A DNA stretch of 22,491 nucleotides. Origin: CBCXVS01 sp965178525. Its GTDB lineage: Bacteria > Tectomicrobia > Entotheonellia > Entotheonellales > Entotheonellaceae. A program made the position numbers and the translations under genes. Every line of letters begins with the position of its first letter. The stretch's first letter is position 1. The stretch spans positions 1 to 22,491 of the forward strand of contig CBCXVS010000105.1 in the NCBI GenBank assembly GCA_965178525.1, written 5' to 3'. Under the pieces are notes generated by a model. The model saw nothing but the letters and a program-made list of their open reading frames with translations, searched no databases and was not told where the DNA came from. Below, piece by piece: positions 6,902-15,093 of this stretch.

Positions 6902-8560
6902 TTACAGCTCTCGCGTTGCCGAGCCCCCCTGCCGCTTGCGCGCCTCTTCACGCTGGCGGAGTTCCACCCGGCGGATTTTGCCGCTGATGGTCTTGGGCAA
7001 CTCCGTCACAAATTCGATCTCGCGTGGATATTTATACGGCGCCGTATGCTGCCGGACGTACGCCTGCAGGTCTTCCGCCAACGCTGGCGATGGTTGATAA
7101 CCCGGCGCCAGCACCACAAAAGCCTTGACGATAGCGCCACGCATTTCATCCGGACTGGCGACCACCGCCGGCTCCGCCACCGCCTCATGTTCGATCAGAG
7201 CGCTCTCCACCTCAAACGGGCCAATACGATACCCGGCGCTGATAATGACATCATCGGCCCGGCCGACAAACCAAAAATAGCCATCCTCGTCGCGCACGCC
7301 CCGGTCGCCGGTGATATACCACTCGCCCTGGAACGATGCGCCGGTCTCTTCCGGATTTTTCCAATACTCTTGGAACAATCCCACTGGCCGCTGCGGCTGC
7401 ACCCGCACCGCGATATCGCCCTCCTGACCGGCAGAAAGTTCATCGCCGGTATGCGCATCGATAATGGCCACATCAAAACCCGGAACCGGTTTGCCCATCG
7501 ATCCTGGCTTCACCTCCATGCAGGGATAATTGGCGACCAGAATAACCGTTTCCGTTTGCCCGTAGCCGTCATAGATGGTATGTCCCGTACCCTCTTTCCA
7601 CATCTCGATCACCTCGGGGTTGAGCGGCTCGCCAGCGCCAACGCAGTGCCGCAGTTTCGACAGATCATAGCGCGGCAAATCCTCCAAAACCATCATCCGG
7701 TATGCCGTGGGCGGCGCACAAAACGTCGTGATGCCATATTGTTGCAGGAGCTGTAGCGTCTCCTGGGCGTCGAAGCGGCCACTACTATTTTGCACAAATA
7801 CGGCGGCTCCTATGCGCCACGGCCCAAACACCACGCCGTAGGCCGCTTTCGCCCACCCCGTATCGGATAGGGTCCAGTGCAGATCATGCGGCTGCAAATC
7901 CAGCCAGTACTTCCCGGTAATGAGATGTGCCAGGGGGTATGACGCCTGCGTATGCAAGACCATTTTAGGCCCTCCAGTGGTGCCGGAGGTAAAATAGATC
8001 ATGGCGGGATCATCGTGGCGCGTCGCCGCCGGCGTAAACGCCTCGTTCGCCTCGGCCATGGCCGTCTCATAATCGATCCAGCCCGGCCGCGCCGCGCCGA
8101 ACACCACGCCGTGCTCTAGCGTCGGACACTGCGCCCGTATCTCATCCACCTTGGGGGCATTCGCTGCATCTACGATTACCACTCGCGCTTCCGCCGTATT
8201 GATGCGGTACTCGTAATCCTTCGGCGTCAGCAACACCGTCCCGGGCATCGGGAGAGCCCCCAGCTTCATGATGCCCACCAGCATCATATGCCATTGGGGC
8301 AGGCGTGGCAGGACAATCATCACCCCGTCGCCCTTCGTCACCCCCAAGCCTTGCAGCACATGCGCAAAGCGGTTGGACTCGCGCCGGATATCGGCAAAGG
8401 TATAGCGTTCTTCCCGCCCGTCCTCGTCCACCCACACCATGGCGAGCTTCTGCGGATCCTCGGCCCATTTGTCCACGACATCAAAACCGAAATTAAACGT
8501 TTCCGGCACTTCCAAAGTGAAGGCGCCGTACGCCTCCTCGTAAGACGTCATATTGGCCAC
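6902..8560 (-). CDS. AMP-forming acyl-CoA synthetase (medium-chain type)
   Basis: A 552-residue adenylate-forming enzyme that would activate a carboxylic acid through an acyl-AMP to its CoA thioester in the cytoplasm. The P-loop-like motif YFTSGTTGGPKM is at residues 189-200. Later come DGYGQTE (A5), WYITGDRG (A7), GRADDVIISAGYRIGP (A8) and the C-terminal PKTISGKIRR with the catalytic Lys (A10). The early region resembles the medium-chain/acetyl-CoA synthetase branch rather than long-chain FadD. The acid is not predictable. I chose the GTG at 8560 because GGAGG sits about 8 nt upstream; the next ATG (8551) would be about 17 nt away. A heptamer repeat array lies 24 bp upstream of this start. 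No linked dehydrogenase or thiolase is present. Confidence 0.93.
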   Translation of the reverse strand: MANMTSYEEAYGAFTLEVPETFNFGFDVVDKWAEDPQKLAMVWVDEDGREERYTFADIRRESNRFAHVLQGLGVTKGDGVMIVLPRLPQWHMMLVGIMKLGALPMPGTVLLTPKDYEYRINTAEARVVIVDAANAPKVDEIRAQCPTLEHGVVFGAARPGWIDYETAMAEANEAFTPAATRHDDPAMIYFTSGTTGGPKMVLHTQASYPLAHLITGKYWLDLQPHDLHWTLSDTGWAKAAYGVVFGPWRIGAAVFVQNSSGRFDAQETLQLLQQYGITTFCAPPTAYRMMVLEDLPRYDLSKLRHCVGAGEPLNPEVIEMWKEGTGHTIYDGYGQTETVILVANYPCMEVKPGSMGKPVPGFDVAIIDAHTGDELSAGQEGDIAVRVQPQRPVGLFQEYWKNPEETGASFQGEWYITGDRGVRDEDGYFWFVGRADDVIISAGYRIGPFEVESALIEHEAVAEPAVVASPDEMRGAIVKAFVVLAPGYQPSPALAEDLQAYVRQHTAPYKYPREIEFVTELPKTISGKIRRVELRQREEARKRQGGSATREL

Positions 8561-8583
8561 GCGTCTGCCCTCCTACTTTTTTT

Positions 8584-8615
8584 CAATCCGCAATCCGCAA
8601 TCCGCAATCCGCAAT
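8584..8615. repeat. Heptamer tandem array (CAATCCG), 4.6 copies
   Basis: Four perfect CAATCCG units plus CAAT run head to tail, 24 bp upstream of the minus-strand acyl-CoA synthetase start. It is a T-to-A variant of the CATTCCG array at 5501-5533. On the gene's strand the unit reads CGGATTG. Confidence 0.92.
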
Positions 8616-8932
8616 CATCCCCCCTCTTGTTCTTACCGCAGTGCTCGAGGGAGATCAAGCAAAATACGCTTGGGGACACATGACGCAGCGGCTTGTAAGT
8701 ACCTGGACCGCGCTACCTGGATACATTTTTCCAGAGGAAAGACATAAATTTAATTTTGTTTCCGTACTTATCCAAGCACGTATTGGCGGTTCACCGCTGC
8801 GGCGATCAATGCTATGATAGATGGGCTATGCGCAGTCGCCTGACTGTTGCCCCATCGTCTCGCGCCCCATCTTGGGATCACTGGTGTTGATCGTACGAAC
8901 GCGACGCCCTGTCACCGCGAAAGGAAACGTGT
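8616..8932. other. Intergenic stretch without a gene
   Basis: Apart from the degenerate leader copy at 8696-8755 I see no intact gene. Minus-strand frames here are antisense to the hydrolase fragment. The AT-rich part (8743-8765) follows the leader copy. Confidence 0.5.
8696..8755 (+). repeat. Degenerate copy B of the barrel-gene leader
   Basis: TAAGTACCTGGAC (8696-8708) and TTTTTCCAGAGGAAAGA (8726-8742) are exact matches to the blocks upstream of the barrel gene, with nearly the same spacing (17 instead of 16 nt). They are followed by CATAAATTTAATT where copy A has TATGAATGTAATT. The start codon is thus ATA here and no barrel frame follows. This is either a relic of a duplicated gene start or a shared regulatory or mobile element. 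Confidence 0.65.
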
Positions 8933-9115
8933 ATGCCTCCCTCTTGGACTGAAGACAACGTAACGGTTGCGGATATAGACGTGCATCTCTACCGCGGCAG
9001 GGATGGCCCTCCTCTGCCCCTCCTGCACGGCGGCGGAAGCGAATCAGAACGCGACGGAACAAACATTTTATTTGGCGTATGGGCGAGACGGTGCGAGGGC
9101 AGCGCGACGGGGTGA
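8933..9115 (+). pseudogene. N-terminal fragment of an alpha/beta hydrolase
   Basis: The 60-codon frame contains IDVHLYRGRDGPPLPLLHGGG, closely resembling the start of alpha/beta hydrolases where a strand leads to the oxyanion-hole motif HGGG. A ribosome site (AAAGGAAA) precedes the ATG. After about residue 38 the resemblance stops, there is no GxSxG nucleophile elbow, and the frame ends. It is most likely a decayed gene, truncated near the start of the small amidase-subunit gene. A short expressed peptide cannot be excluded. Confidence 0.45.
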
Positions 9116-9208
9116 AGGCATTCGCCTTTGTGCCGTTGGATTTCGTGCCAGGGGTCAACGGTAAGTTGGACGGCTGATTACGATGTCGCAACAAGGAGTC
9201 ATAACACG

Positions 9209-9412
9209 ATGGCAGAACAGGAAGGCATTTCCCCGGAACACTTGCGTATCCTGACCGAACGCGCCGGTCTCAACCTCACGGACGCGGAAGTGGTCGATCT
9301 GAAGCCCATGTACGACCATTATGCCGCGCTCATCCAAACGCTGCATGAGGTGGAATTGGGCATGGAAGATCTAGCCGTTTCTTTTGCGCCGGATTGGGAT
9401 CCGGCAAGCTAA
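9209..9412 (+). CDS. Small AtzG/GatC-like amidase partner subunit
   Basis: A 67-residue, mostly helical acidic protein: LRILTERAGLNLTDAEV, then LKPMYDHYAALIQTLHEVEL, ending in FAPDWDPAS. Size and layout fit the GatC/AtzG group of small subunits that wrap around an amidase-signature subunit; here the amidase gene starts 15 bp downstream on the same strand. The chosen ATG has AAGGAG upstream at good spacing; the frame is open further up but without a ribosome site. I infer a two-subunit hydrolase like the AtzE-AtzG 1-carboxybiuret hydrolase rather than the GatCAB tRNA enzyme, because no gatB is nearby. The substrate is unknown. Confidence 0.7.
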   Translation: MAEQEGISPEHLRILTERAGLNLTDAEVVDLKPMYDHYAALIQTLHEVELGMEDLAVSFAPDWDPAS

Positions 9413-9427
9413 CCTTGAGGTGTTACG

Positions 9428-10837
9428 ATGCCAGAGACAGAGCTGTGTTACCTCACCATTCACGAAGCCGCCCCGCTTCTGCAGAGCGGCCAACTCTCAC
9501 CGGTCGAGCTGCCGCGCGTTTTTTTGGATCGCATTGAGCAGCTCGACGGCTCACTGAAGGCGTTCATCACCGTGCTTCCCGAACGCGCCCTGGCCGCGGC
9601 CCGCACCGCTGAGGCCGAGATCCTGCGTGGTGACTACAAGGGGCCATTGCACGGCATTCCCATTGCCCTCAAAGACCTCTATGACACCCAAGGCATTCGG
9701 ACCACGGCCAGTTCGCGTGTCATGGCCGACCGCGTCCCGGCCGAGGATGCGACGACCACCGCCCGCCTCGAAGCCGCTGGCGCCATTCTTCTGGGCAAAC
9801 TGGCCATGCATGAGTTTGCTCTCGGCGGACCCGATCCCACCAATGGCTTTCCCATGGCTCGCAATCCCTGGAACCTCGACCATATTCCGGGCGGCTCGAG
9901 CAGTGGCTCCGGCACCGCCATTGCCGCGGGTTTATGTATGGGGACGCTCGGGTCGTGTACGGGCGGGTCGATCCGCGGGCCGGCGGCGTACTGCAGTATT
10001 GTGGGGATCAAAGCGACCTATGGCCGCGTCAGCCGCTTCGGGGTCGTCCCGCTGAGCTGGAGCCTAGACCACTGCGGCCCCATGACGTGGACGGTGGAAG
10101 ACAGCGCCATCATGCTCCAGGCCATTGCCGGCTACGATCCCAAAGACCCGACCACGAGCCGGGCGCCAGTTCCCGACTACACCGCGGCCCTGCAGAACAC
10201 GATCAAAGGCTTGACCCTCGGCGTCCCCCGGCATTTCTTTTTTGCCGATGATGCGCGCATTGATCGTGAGACCTTGGAAGTGGTGGAGCAGGCCCTCAAG
10301 GTGTTGGCCGAGCTCGGGGCGCAGGTGCAAGAGGTCACCATCCCGACCTTGGCCTACAGCGGCGCAGCGCAGCCGGTGATCATGCTCGGCGAGGCGTTCG
10401 CGTATCACGAGCAGGCGCTGCGCAGCAAGCCGCAGGAATTTGGGGAGATGGTGCGGGCCCGGTTTCGTGTCGGCGGCTTGTTTACCTCGTCGGATTATGT
10501 GCAGGCGCAGCGCGTGCGCAACGTGCTGAAGCGCGACTACGCGGCGGCCTTGCGGCAGGTGGATGTGATCGTCTCGCCCACCATGTCGAGCCCGGCACCG
10601 GCGTTTGCGGAGATGGACAATATGACCACCGCGAGACGGCCCAGTTTTACCGGCCCCTACAACCTCACGGGTATGCCGGCCATTTCGGTGCCGTGCGGCT
10701 TTACCTCCGGCGGGTTGCCGGTCGGGCTGCAAATCGCCGGGAAGCCGTTCGATGAACCGACCGTCTTTCGCGCCGCGTATACGTACCAACAGCACGCGAA
10801 GTGGTTTGAAAAACGCCCGCCGGTCGTATCGGCCTGA
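9428..10837 (+). CDS. Amidase-signature hydrolase (AtzE/GatA-like)
   Basis: A 469-residue member of the amidase signature family, which hydrolyses C-N amide bonds with a Ser-cisSer-Lys triad. Lys82 lies in PIALKD, the cis-Ser region is PGGSSSGSG (Ser157) and the nucleophile is Ser181 in TGGSIRGPAA. The spacings (99 and 24 residues) match those of GatA. The usual GSDTGGSIR is GSCTGGSIR here, with Cys177 replacing the conserved Asp. It starts 15 bp after the small-subunit gene with GAGG upstream and almost certainly forms an operon with it. A later motif, PTMSSPAPAF, and the conserved GLPVGLQIAG stretch are present. Substrates of this family range from tRNA-linked Glu to biuret derivatives and xenobiotic amides; I cannot choose. 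Confidence 0.92.
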   Translation: MPETELCYLTIHEAAPLLQSGQLSPVELPRVFLDRIEQLDGSLKAFITVLPERALAAARTAEAEILRGDYKGPLHGIPIALKDLYDTQGIRTTASSRVMADRVPAEDATTTARLEAAGAILLGKLAMHEFALGGPDPTNGFPMARNPWNLDHIPGGSSSGSGTAIAAGLCMGTLGSCTGGSIRGPAAYCSIVGIKATYGRVSRFGVVPLSWSLDHCGPMTWTVEDSAIMLQAIAGYDPKDPTTSRAPVPDYTAALQNTIKGLTLGVPRHFFFADDARIDRETLEVVEQALKVLAELGAQVQEVTIPTLAYSGAAQPVIMLGEAFAYHEQALRSKPQEFGEMVRARFRVGGLFTSSDYVQAQRVRNVLKRDYAAALRQVDVIVSPTMSSPAPAFAEMDNMTTARRPSFTGPYNLTGMPAISVPCGFTSGGLPVGLQIAGKPFDEPTVFRAAYTYQQHAKWFEKRPPVVSA

Positions 10838-10975
10838 TGTCTGTTTCGAAAGGGAGGAGTGGCAGCCTCGTCATCAAGCTCTACCGTCAGGCCACCGATA
10901 AGAGGGTACGGCCCCTCTTGCTCAGCAATCCTGCTGCCTTGGGGCGTCGCGATGCACATAATAGAAGGATCATTT

Positions 10976-11419
10976 ATGCCGCAGCTCCTCTCTCGCCTAA
11001 AATGCCTGTTCGCCCTTCTCGCAGGACTCGCTGTGGTGGCTTGCGCCACACGCGGTACGGCCCAACTCCAGCAATGGCTCCTCATATGCGTCGGTATGGC
11101 TGGCATCCTGGGAGGGGCCTGGTATCTCTATGCACCGAGCCGGCTCACGCCACGCCGGCAGCGGGCCTTGCGGAACGAAGTGGACGTCTTTATCGACTTG
11201 GTGCGCCAACTCCATGCGTTGTTCCAGACGGCTCGCGAAGGCCGCATCTACCCCTGGCATGACGACACGCTGCAGACGCTGAAAACGAAGATGCATGAGG
11301 CCGTGGAACGCATCGCCTGGGTGGCAGAGGCCGGGGAAGAGATTGCGTCCTCCACACCTGAGGTTCTAGCGCCCGCTGAATCTGAATCGAAACCGGAAGC
11401 CACGGGTCTGAGTAAATGA
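10976..11419 (+). CDS. Small membrane protein with helical C-terminal domain
   Basis: A 147-residue protein with two hydrophobic segments (about residues 8-24 and 33-52) separated by a short polar loop. An amphipathic, charged helical region (about 60-125) and an acidic Ser/Glu/Pro-rich tail follow. The first segment ends in VVACATRG, which could act as a lipobox instead of a transmembrane helix. I recognise no family. The start ATG at 10976 follows GAAGGA; an upstream in-frame ATG (10952) lacks a site. It lies 138 bp after the amidase on the same strand, too far to assume an operon. Confidence 0.6.
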   Translation: MPQLLSRLKCLFALLAGLAVVACATRGTAQLQQWLLICVGMAGILGGAWYLYAPSRLTPRRQRALRNEVDVFIDLVRQLHALFQTAREGRIYPWHDDTLQTLKTKMHEAVERIAWVAEAGEEIASSTPEVLAPAESESKPEATGLSK

Positions 11420-11772
11420 TCGGTTTCTCTTCGTGTTCTCTGGCATCCTTCGCGGATCCATTTTGCATCATGTCCGGGAGACGCCAACGGCCTCTGACAG
11501 ATCGCGCCTAGGGGTTATCTACCATAGCCGACGAAGCAAGCCACATACACCGCTCAAGGGTGACCTCGGTTGCGTATCGCTACCGTGTCGCCGAGGTTGC
11601 GCCACTTTCCTGCATAGCCCTCACGCCGGTGACCTGTACACGGCTGCGCATGGGCTGACGGGCCCCATCTTCTCTCCTGGACCTTCGAAAATAACTCTCC
11701 CCTATCCTGATATCAACGGAGCCAGAATGCATGATCGCAAGAGCAAATGTACTCCAACCCCGTTCTGGCGCG
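11420..11772. other. 353-bp convergent intergenic region
   Basis: I see no gene on either strand between these convergent genes. A 7-nt inverted repeat (ACCTCGG 11563-11569, CCGAGGT 11591-11597) could form a weak hairpin, but no T-tract follows. Confidence 0.5.
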
Positions 11773-13419
11773 TCAACCGACCGGAAACTTGGAAAACTCC
11801 CCTTCGTCTCGGGTGATAAATTCCAGCACTGTCGGCCGGCCGGCATCGACAGACGCCAGGCCCCTCTGGATGGCGGGAACGATATCTTGAGGGTCAGCAA
11901 TCTTCTCACTGTAGGCGCCCATGGCTTGCGCGACCTCGGCAAACTGCCCGGACAGGGTTTTGATATTGTACGCTTCCAAGGCCACGGGAAACCGGCTGTT
12001 GTCATAAATCGACATGAAAGAGTTGTTGAGGACGATGGTCAGAATTGGGATCTCACAGCGCACCGCGGTCTCGATATCTAGCCCCACCGTGCTGAAGGCC
12101 ATGTCGCCCATAATGTTGATGACCTGCTTCTGCGGGGCCGCCAACTTCGCGCCCATGGCCAAGCCCAGACTGTAGCCCAACTGCGTCGATTTGCCCCATC
12201 CGATGAAGCTGCGCGGATGCCGGGCCTCCCAGAACGGCACCGTATATTCCCTGGCGCTCCCGGACTCATGGGTGACGATCACGTTGTCAAGGTCCACCGT
12301 GTGCATCAGGTCCCACACCACTCGGTACGGATTGATGGGCACGTCCGTGGCGCTGAGCTTGGGCATCCACTGCGCCAGCCATTCCGCTTGGGTCGCTTTG
12401 ATCTCGTCGTGTAAGGCGTAATTCACCGCGTGAGGCGCGCCGGCCTGCCCCTTCAACGCCTCCAACAACTGCCGCAGCACCAGCTTGGTATCGCCCACGA
12501 CGGGGTGATCGCACTTGTAGTCTTTGTTGATCGCATCCTCGTCGTTGGTGGTGTGCACCATCGTCTTGCCCGGGGGGATGGGAACGGCAAAGTTGGTCTG
12601 GGTAAAACTACAACCCACGCCAAAGATCAGATCGGCGCACGTCATGCAGCGATGCACACCTAGGGTGGTGCTCGGGCCGCCCGCCCCGACGGATAGCGGA
12701 TGCGTCTCCGGAAAGGCGCTTTTGCCGGGCAGCGTGGTCATCACCGGTGCCTGCAGGAATTCGGCGACCTGCACCAGCTCATCGGTGGCTTCCGCATACA
12801 ACACGCCTTGCCCGGCGTGGATCATGGGCCGATTCGCGGCCAGCAGTGCCTGTGCCGCCCGCTGCACCGCGTCGGGGTCGCCGGCTTGGCGCACCCACTG
12901 CGGCGGGGTGTAATCCATCCACTCTTCCTGAAACTCAGCCGTGGCCACATCTTGCGGGATTTCAAGCAACACCGGGCCCGGCCGGCCGCTGCGCAGCTTG
13001 GTGAAGGCGCGGCGCATGAGTTCCGGCACGCGTTCTACCATGTTGATTTCTTCGCACCACTTGGTGATTGTCTCATAACTGCGCGTCGGGTAAAAATTGG
13101 GGTGGACACCCCGCCGTTGCCGCGCCATGCCGGCGGGCAGAAGCAAGATCGGCACCGATTCCGCATAGGCCTGGGCCACGCCGCCGAAGCCGTTTTCGGC
13201 GCCTGGCCCATTTTGCATCATAAACACGCCCGTCCGTTGACCATTGGTCACCCGGGCATAGCCGTCCACCATATGGATACCGGTCCCTTCTTGCCGGAAG
13301 ACGATGGGCCGGATACCGGCAATAGCGGCGGCTTCTAGCAGTGGCTGGTAAGGGACGCAGCCGATAAACTCGACGCCTTCCCGACGTAGGATATTGGCGA
13401 TTGCCGTGACGCCGTCCAT
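11773..13419 (-). CDS. Thiamine diphosphate-dependent enzyme (acetolactate synthase-like)
   Basis: A 548-residue member of the ThDP-dependent decarboxylase/acetolactate synthase superfamily. Domains run in the usual order: an N-terminal pyrimidine-binding domain with catalytic Glu44 in FRQEGTG, a central domain (about 190-325), and a C-terminal pyrophosphate-binding domain with MGDMAFSTVGLDIETA and the closing LNN, the GD...NN metal motif. It is not a clear IlvB, because the FAD-related central region is divergent and there is no small subunit nearby. Such stand-alone paralogues act on various 2-keto acids or acyl donors. AGAGGAG precedes the ATG at 13419. It is divergent from the amidohydrolase gene with 204 bp between the starts. 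Confidence 0.9.
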   Translation of the reverse strand: MDGVTAIANILRREGVEFIGCVPYQPLLEAAAIAGIRPIVFRQEGTGIHMVDGYARVTNGQRTGVFMMQNGPGAENGFGGVAQAYAESVPILLLPAGMARQRRGVHPNFYPTRSYETITKWCEEINMVERVPELMRRAFTKLRSGRPGPVLLEIPQDVATAEFQEEWMDYTPPQWVRQAGDPDAVQRAAQALLAANRPMIHAGQGVLYAEATDELVQVAEFLQAPVMTTLPGKSAFPETHPLSVGAGGPSTTLGVHRCMTCADLIFGVGCSFTQTNFAVPIPPGKTMVHTTNDEDAINKDYKCDHPVVGDTKLVLRQLLEALKGQAGAPHAVNYALHDEIKATQAEWLAQWMPKLSATDVPINPYRVVWDLMHTVDLDNVIVTHESGSAREYTVPFWEARHPRSFIGWGKSTQLGYSLGLAMGAKLAAPQKQVINIMGDMAFSTVGLDIETAVRCEIPILTIVLNNSFMSIYDNSRFPVALEAYNIKTLSGQFAEVAQAMGAYSEKIADPQDIVPAIQRGLASVDAGRPTVLEFITRDEGEFSKFPVG

Positions 13420-13575
13420 GATAACGCTCCTCTTTCTCTGGATGCATTCAGTGCATCGAGTTTATCTGGCATGGCCTGTTCTTCGCAACCAGGAGGGCAT
13501 AATGGCATGTATTCCGGTAGCGACTCGGCTTATAATGAGCCGCTGGTAAAAATGGCGGCAGATGAAAAATGGCTC

Positions 13576-13605
13576 CGCGAAGGACGCGAAGGGACGCGAA
13601 GGGGA
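13576..13605. repeat. Expanding tandem repeat CGCGAAGG(G)nA, 3 units
   Basis: Three successive units, CGCGAAGGA, CGCGAAGGGA and CGCGAAGGGGA, each one G longer than the last, lie 18 bp upstream of the amidohydrolase start and just before its ribosome site. Confidence 0.85.
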
Positions 13606-13623
13606 TGGTTGAAGGAGATCAGC

Positions 13624-14646
13624 ATGACAGCAAGTGGCGACGTCATTGACGCGGACGGGCATATTACCGAAGACGATCAGCAATTGCGGGACTACATGGA
13701 GGCGCCATATCGAAACCGCCAAAGCACGATCTATCCACGGGATCACTGGGATCGCTCGCTCGGCGGCACGTTAGGCGAGAGTGCGAAGGATGCTAAGACC
13801 TGGCTCGAGGCCATGGATAAGGGCGGCGTGTCAACCGCGGTTCTCTTCCCCACCTCGGGCTTGGGCATCGGCTGGGTGCGCGAGCCGGACTTTGCCGTGG
13901 CGGTATGCAAAGCCTGGAACAATTTCGTTTCAGAGGAATTTCAGAAAGTGAGCAGCCGACTCAAAGGGATTGCGCTGGCGCCGTTTCAGGACGTATCTGA
14001 GGGCGTCAAGGAACTCCGCCGCGCCGTGCAGGAGCTCGGGTTGGCGGGTGTCATGTTGCCGGCCGTGGGATTGAGAAAACCTCTGGGACATGAAGACTAT
14101 TGGCCCATTTACGCCGAGGCCGAACGGCTGGACTGCATGGTGGGCGTGCACGCCACGGTGAGGGGTCCGGAGTATTTTGCGGCGGATAAATTCGATCAGT
14201 TCATCGACGTGCATACGCTGTCGCACGCCTTCGCCCAGATGATGCAGATGACCAGCCTCGTGTTACGGGGTGTGTTGGACCAGTTCCCAACCCTGCGCAT
14301 CGCCTTCATGGAGGCCGGGTGCTCTTGGGCGCCCTACTGGGCGGGGAGAATGGACGAGGAGTGGGAGATGCGCGGCAAGGTTGAAGCCCCCTTATGCAAA
14401 CAGAAACCCAGTGCATATGTCCGGAGTGGACGGGTCTATTTTCATGCCGAAGATTACGAACCCCTCATTGGCGCCACCGCGAATTACCTGAGTCCGGAGG
14501 TGCTCTATTTTGCCTCCGATTGGCCGCACTGGGACAGCGAGTTTCCGGAGAACATCGGGCATCTCGGCCAGCGCGAGGATCTCTCGCCAGAGGACAAGCA
14601 ATGGTTGTTGTCCGAAACCGCCAAAAAGCTCTACAAGCTGGATTAA
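13624..14646 (+). CDS. Amidohydrolase-2 family metal-dependent hydrolase/decarboxylase
   Basis: A 340-residue TIM-barrel protein of the amidohydrolase-2 group, which includes ACMSD-type decarboxylases and related hydrolases. The N-terminal DADGH (Asp11, His13) gives the first metal ligand pair. VGVHAT supplies a later His, LSHAFAQ another, and ASDWPHWDSEFP holds the catalytic Asp near residue 300, in the usual order. The ATG at 13624 follows AAGGAGATCAGC; the frame is open upstream but that part translates the tandem repeat. Homologues often occur in catabolic clusters of uncultivated soil and sponge bacteria (general knowledge). A VOC gene follows 44 bp downstream, so the two probably act on one pathway, perhaps an aromatic or ring-cleaved acid. 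The divergent ThDP enzyme may belong to the same pathway. Confidence 0.9.
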   Translation: MTASGDVIDADGHITEDDQQLRDYMEAPYRNRQSTIYPRDHWDRSLGGTLGESAKDAKTWLEAMDKGGVSTAVLFPTSGLGIGWVREPDFAVAVCKAWNNFVSEEFQKVSSRLKGIALAPFQDVSEGVKELRRAVQELGLAGVMLPAVGLRKPLGHEDYWPIYAEAERLDCMVGVHATVRGPEYFAADKFDQFIDVHTLSHAFAQMMQMTSLVLRGVLDQFPTLRIAFMEAGCSWAPYWAGRMDEEWEMRGKVEAPLCKQKPSAYVRSGRVYFHAEDYEPLIGATANYLSPEVLYFASDWPHWDSEFPENIGHLGQREDLSPEDKQWLLSETAKKLYKLD

Positions 14647-14690
14647 GCGAGTGGGATGAGACAAAACCTTTGTAACATGAGAGGAGATGG

Positions 14691-15032
14691 ATGATGGACA
14701 AACCACGCATTCGGCATATCGCCCTCAATGTTGAGAACCGCGAGGAGCAGGCCGACTTCTACACACGGGTGTTTGGCCTAGAGGAAAAATACCGGGGGCC
14801 AAACGGGACGATTTACCTCTCGGATGGCGTCGTGGGGATCGCTTTGATCCATAATCCGTCGATGCCGTGGGGGATTAACCACTTCGGCTTCGAGGTCGAG
14901 GACGTGAAGGCCATCGAAGAGGCGACGCAAACCACGGCGGAGGCGAACACGTTTGGCGCGGTGGCCGAGCACTGGATACGTGACCCGGAGGGCAATCGGG
15001 TCGATGTCACCGAGCACGGCTGGCCGATCTAA
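14691..15032 (+). CDS. Small VOC family protein
   Basis: A 113-residue single-module VOC protein: RHIALNVENREEQADFYTRV at the start, GINHFGFEVED in the middle and WIRDPEGNRVDVTEHGW at the end. His9 and His64 sit at the two usual metal positions. The final acidic ligand, normally a Glu, seems to be Asp in VDV, which may alter or abolish metal binding. GAGGAG precedes the tandem ATGATG; the second ATG (14694) is slightly better spaced. It follows the amidohydrolase by 44 bp and is probably translated from the same transcript. An isomerase, lyase or ring-cleavage role next to the amidohydrolase is plausible but not shown. Confidence 0.85.
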   Translation: MMDKPRIRHIALNVENREEQADFYTRVFGLEEKYRGPNGTIYLSDGVVGIALIHNPSMPWGINHFGFEVEDVKAIEEATQTTAEANTFGAVAEHWIRDPEGNRVDVTEHGWPI

Positions 15033-15093
15033 TCTGCGCCTGAGACAGAGCGGGTGGCCCAGGGGTGCGGTGCCTCGGGGGTTTGTCCTTCAC

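Noticed and set aside
10064..10795. 243-codon minus-strand frame inside the amidase gene
   Set aside because: It is the GC-rich antisense shadow of a clearly conserved amidase.
10837..11262. Plus-strand frame starting on the amidase stop codon
   Set aside because: No ribosome site and no recognisable protein; it overlaps the better-supported membrane protein in another frame.
11563..11597. Intrinsic terminator between the convergent genes
   Set aside because: Only a 7-nt stem with a 21-nt loop and no T-tract.
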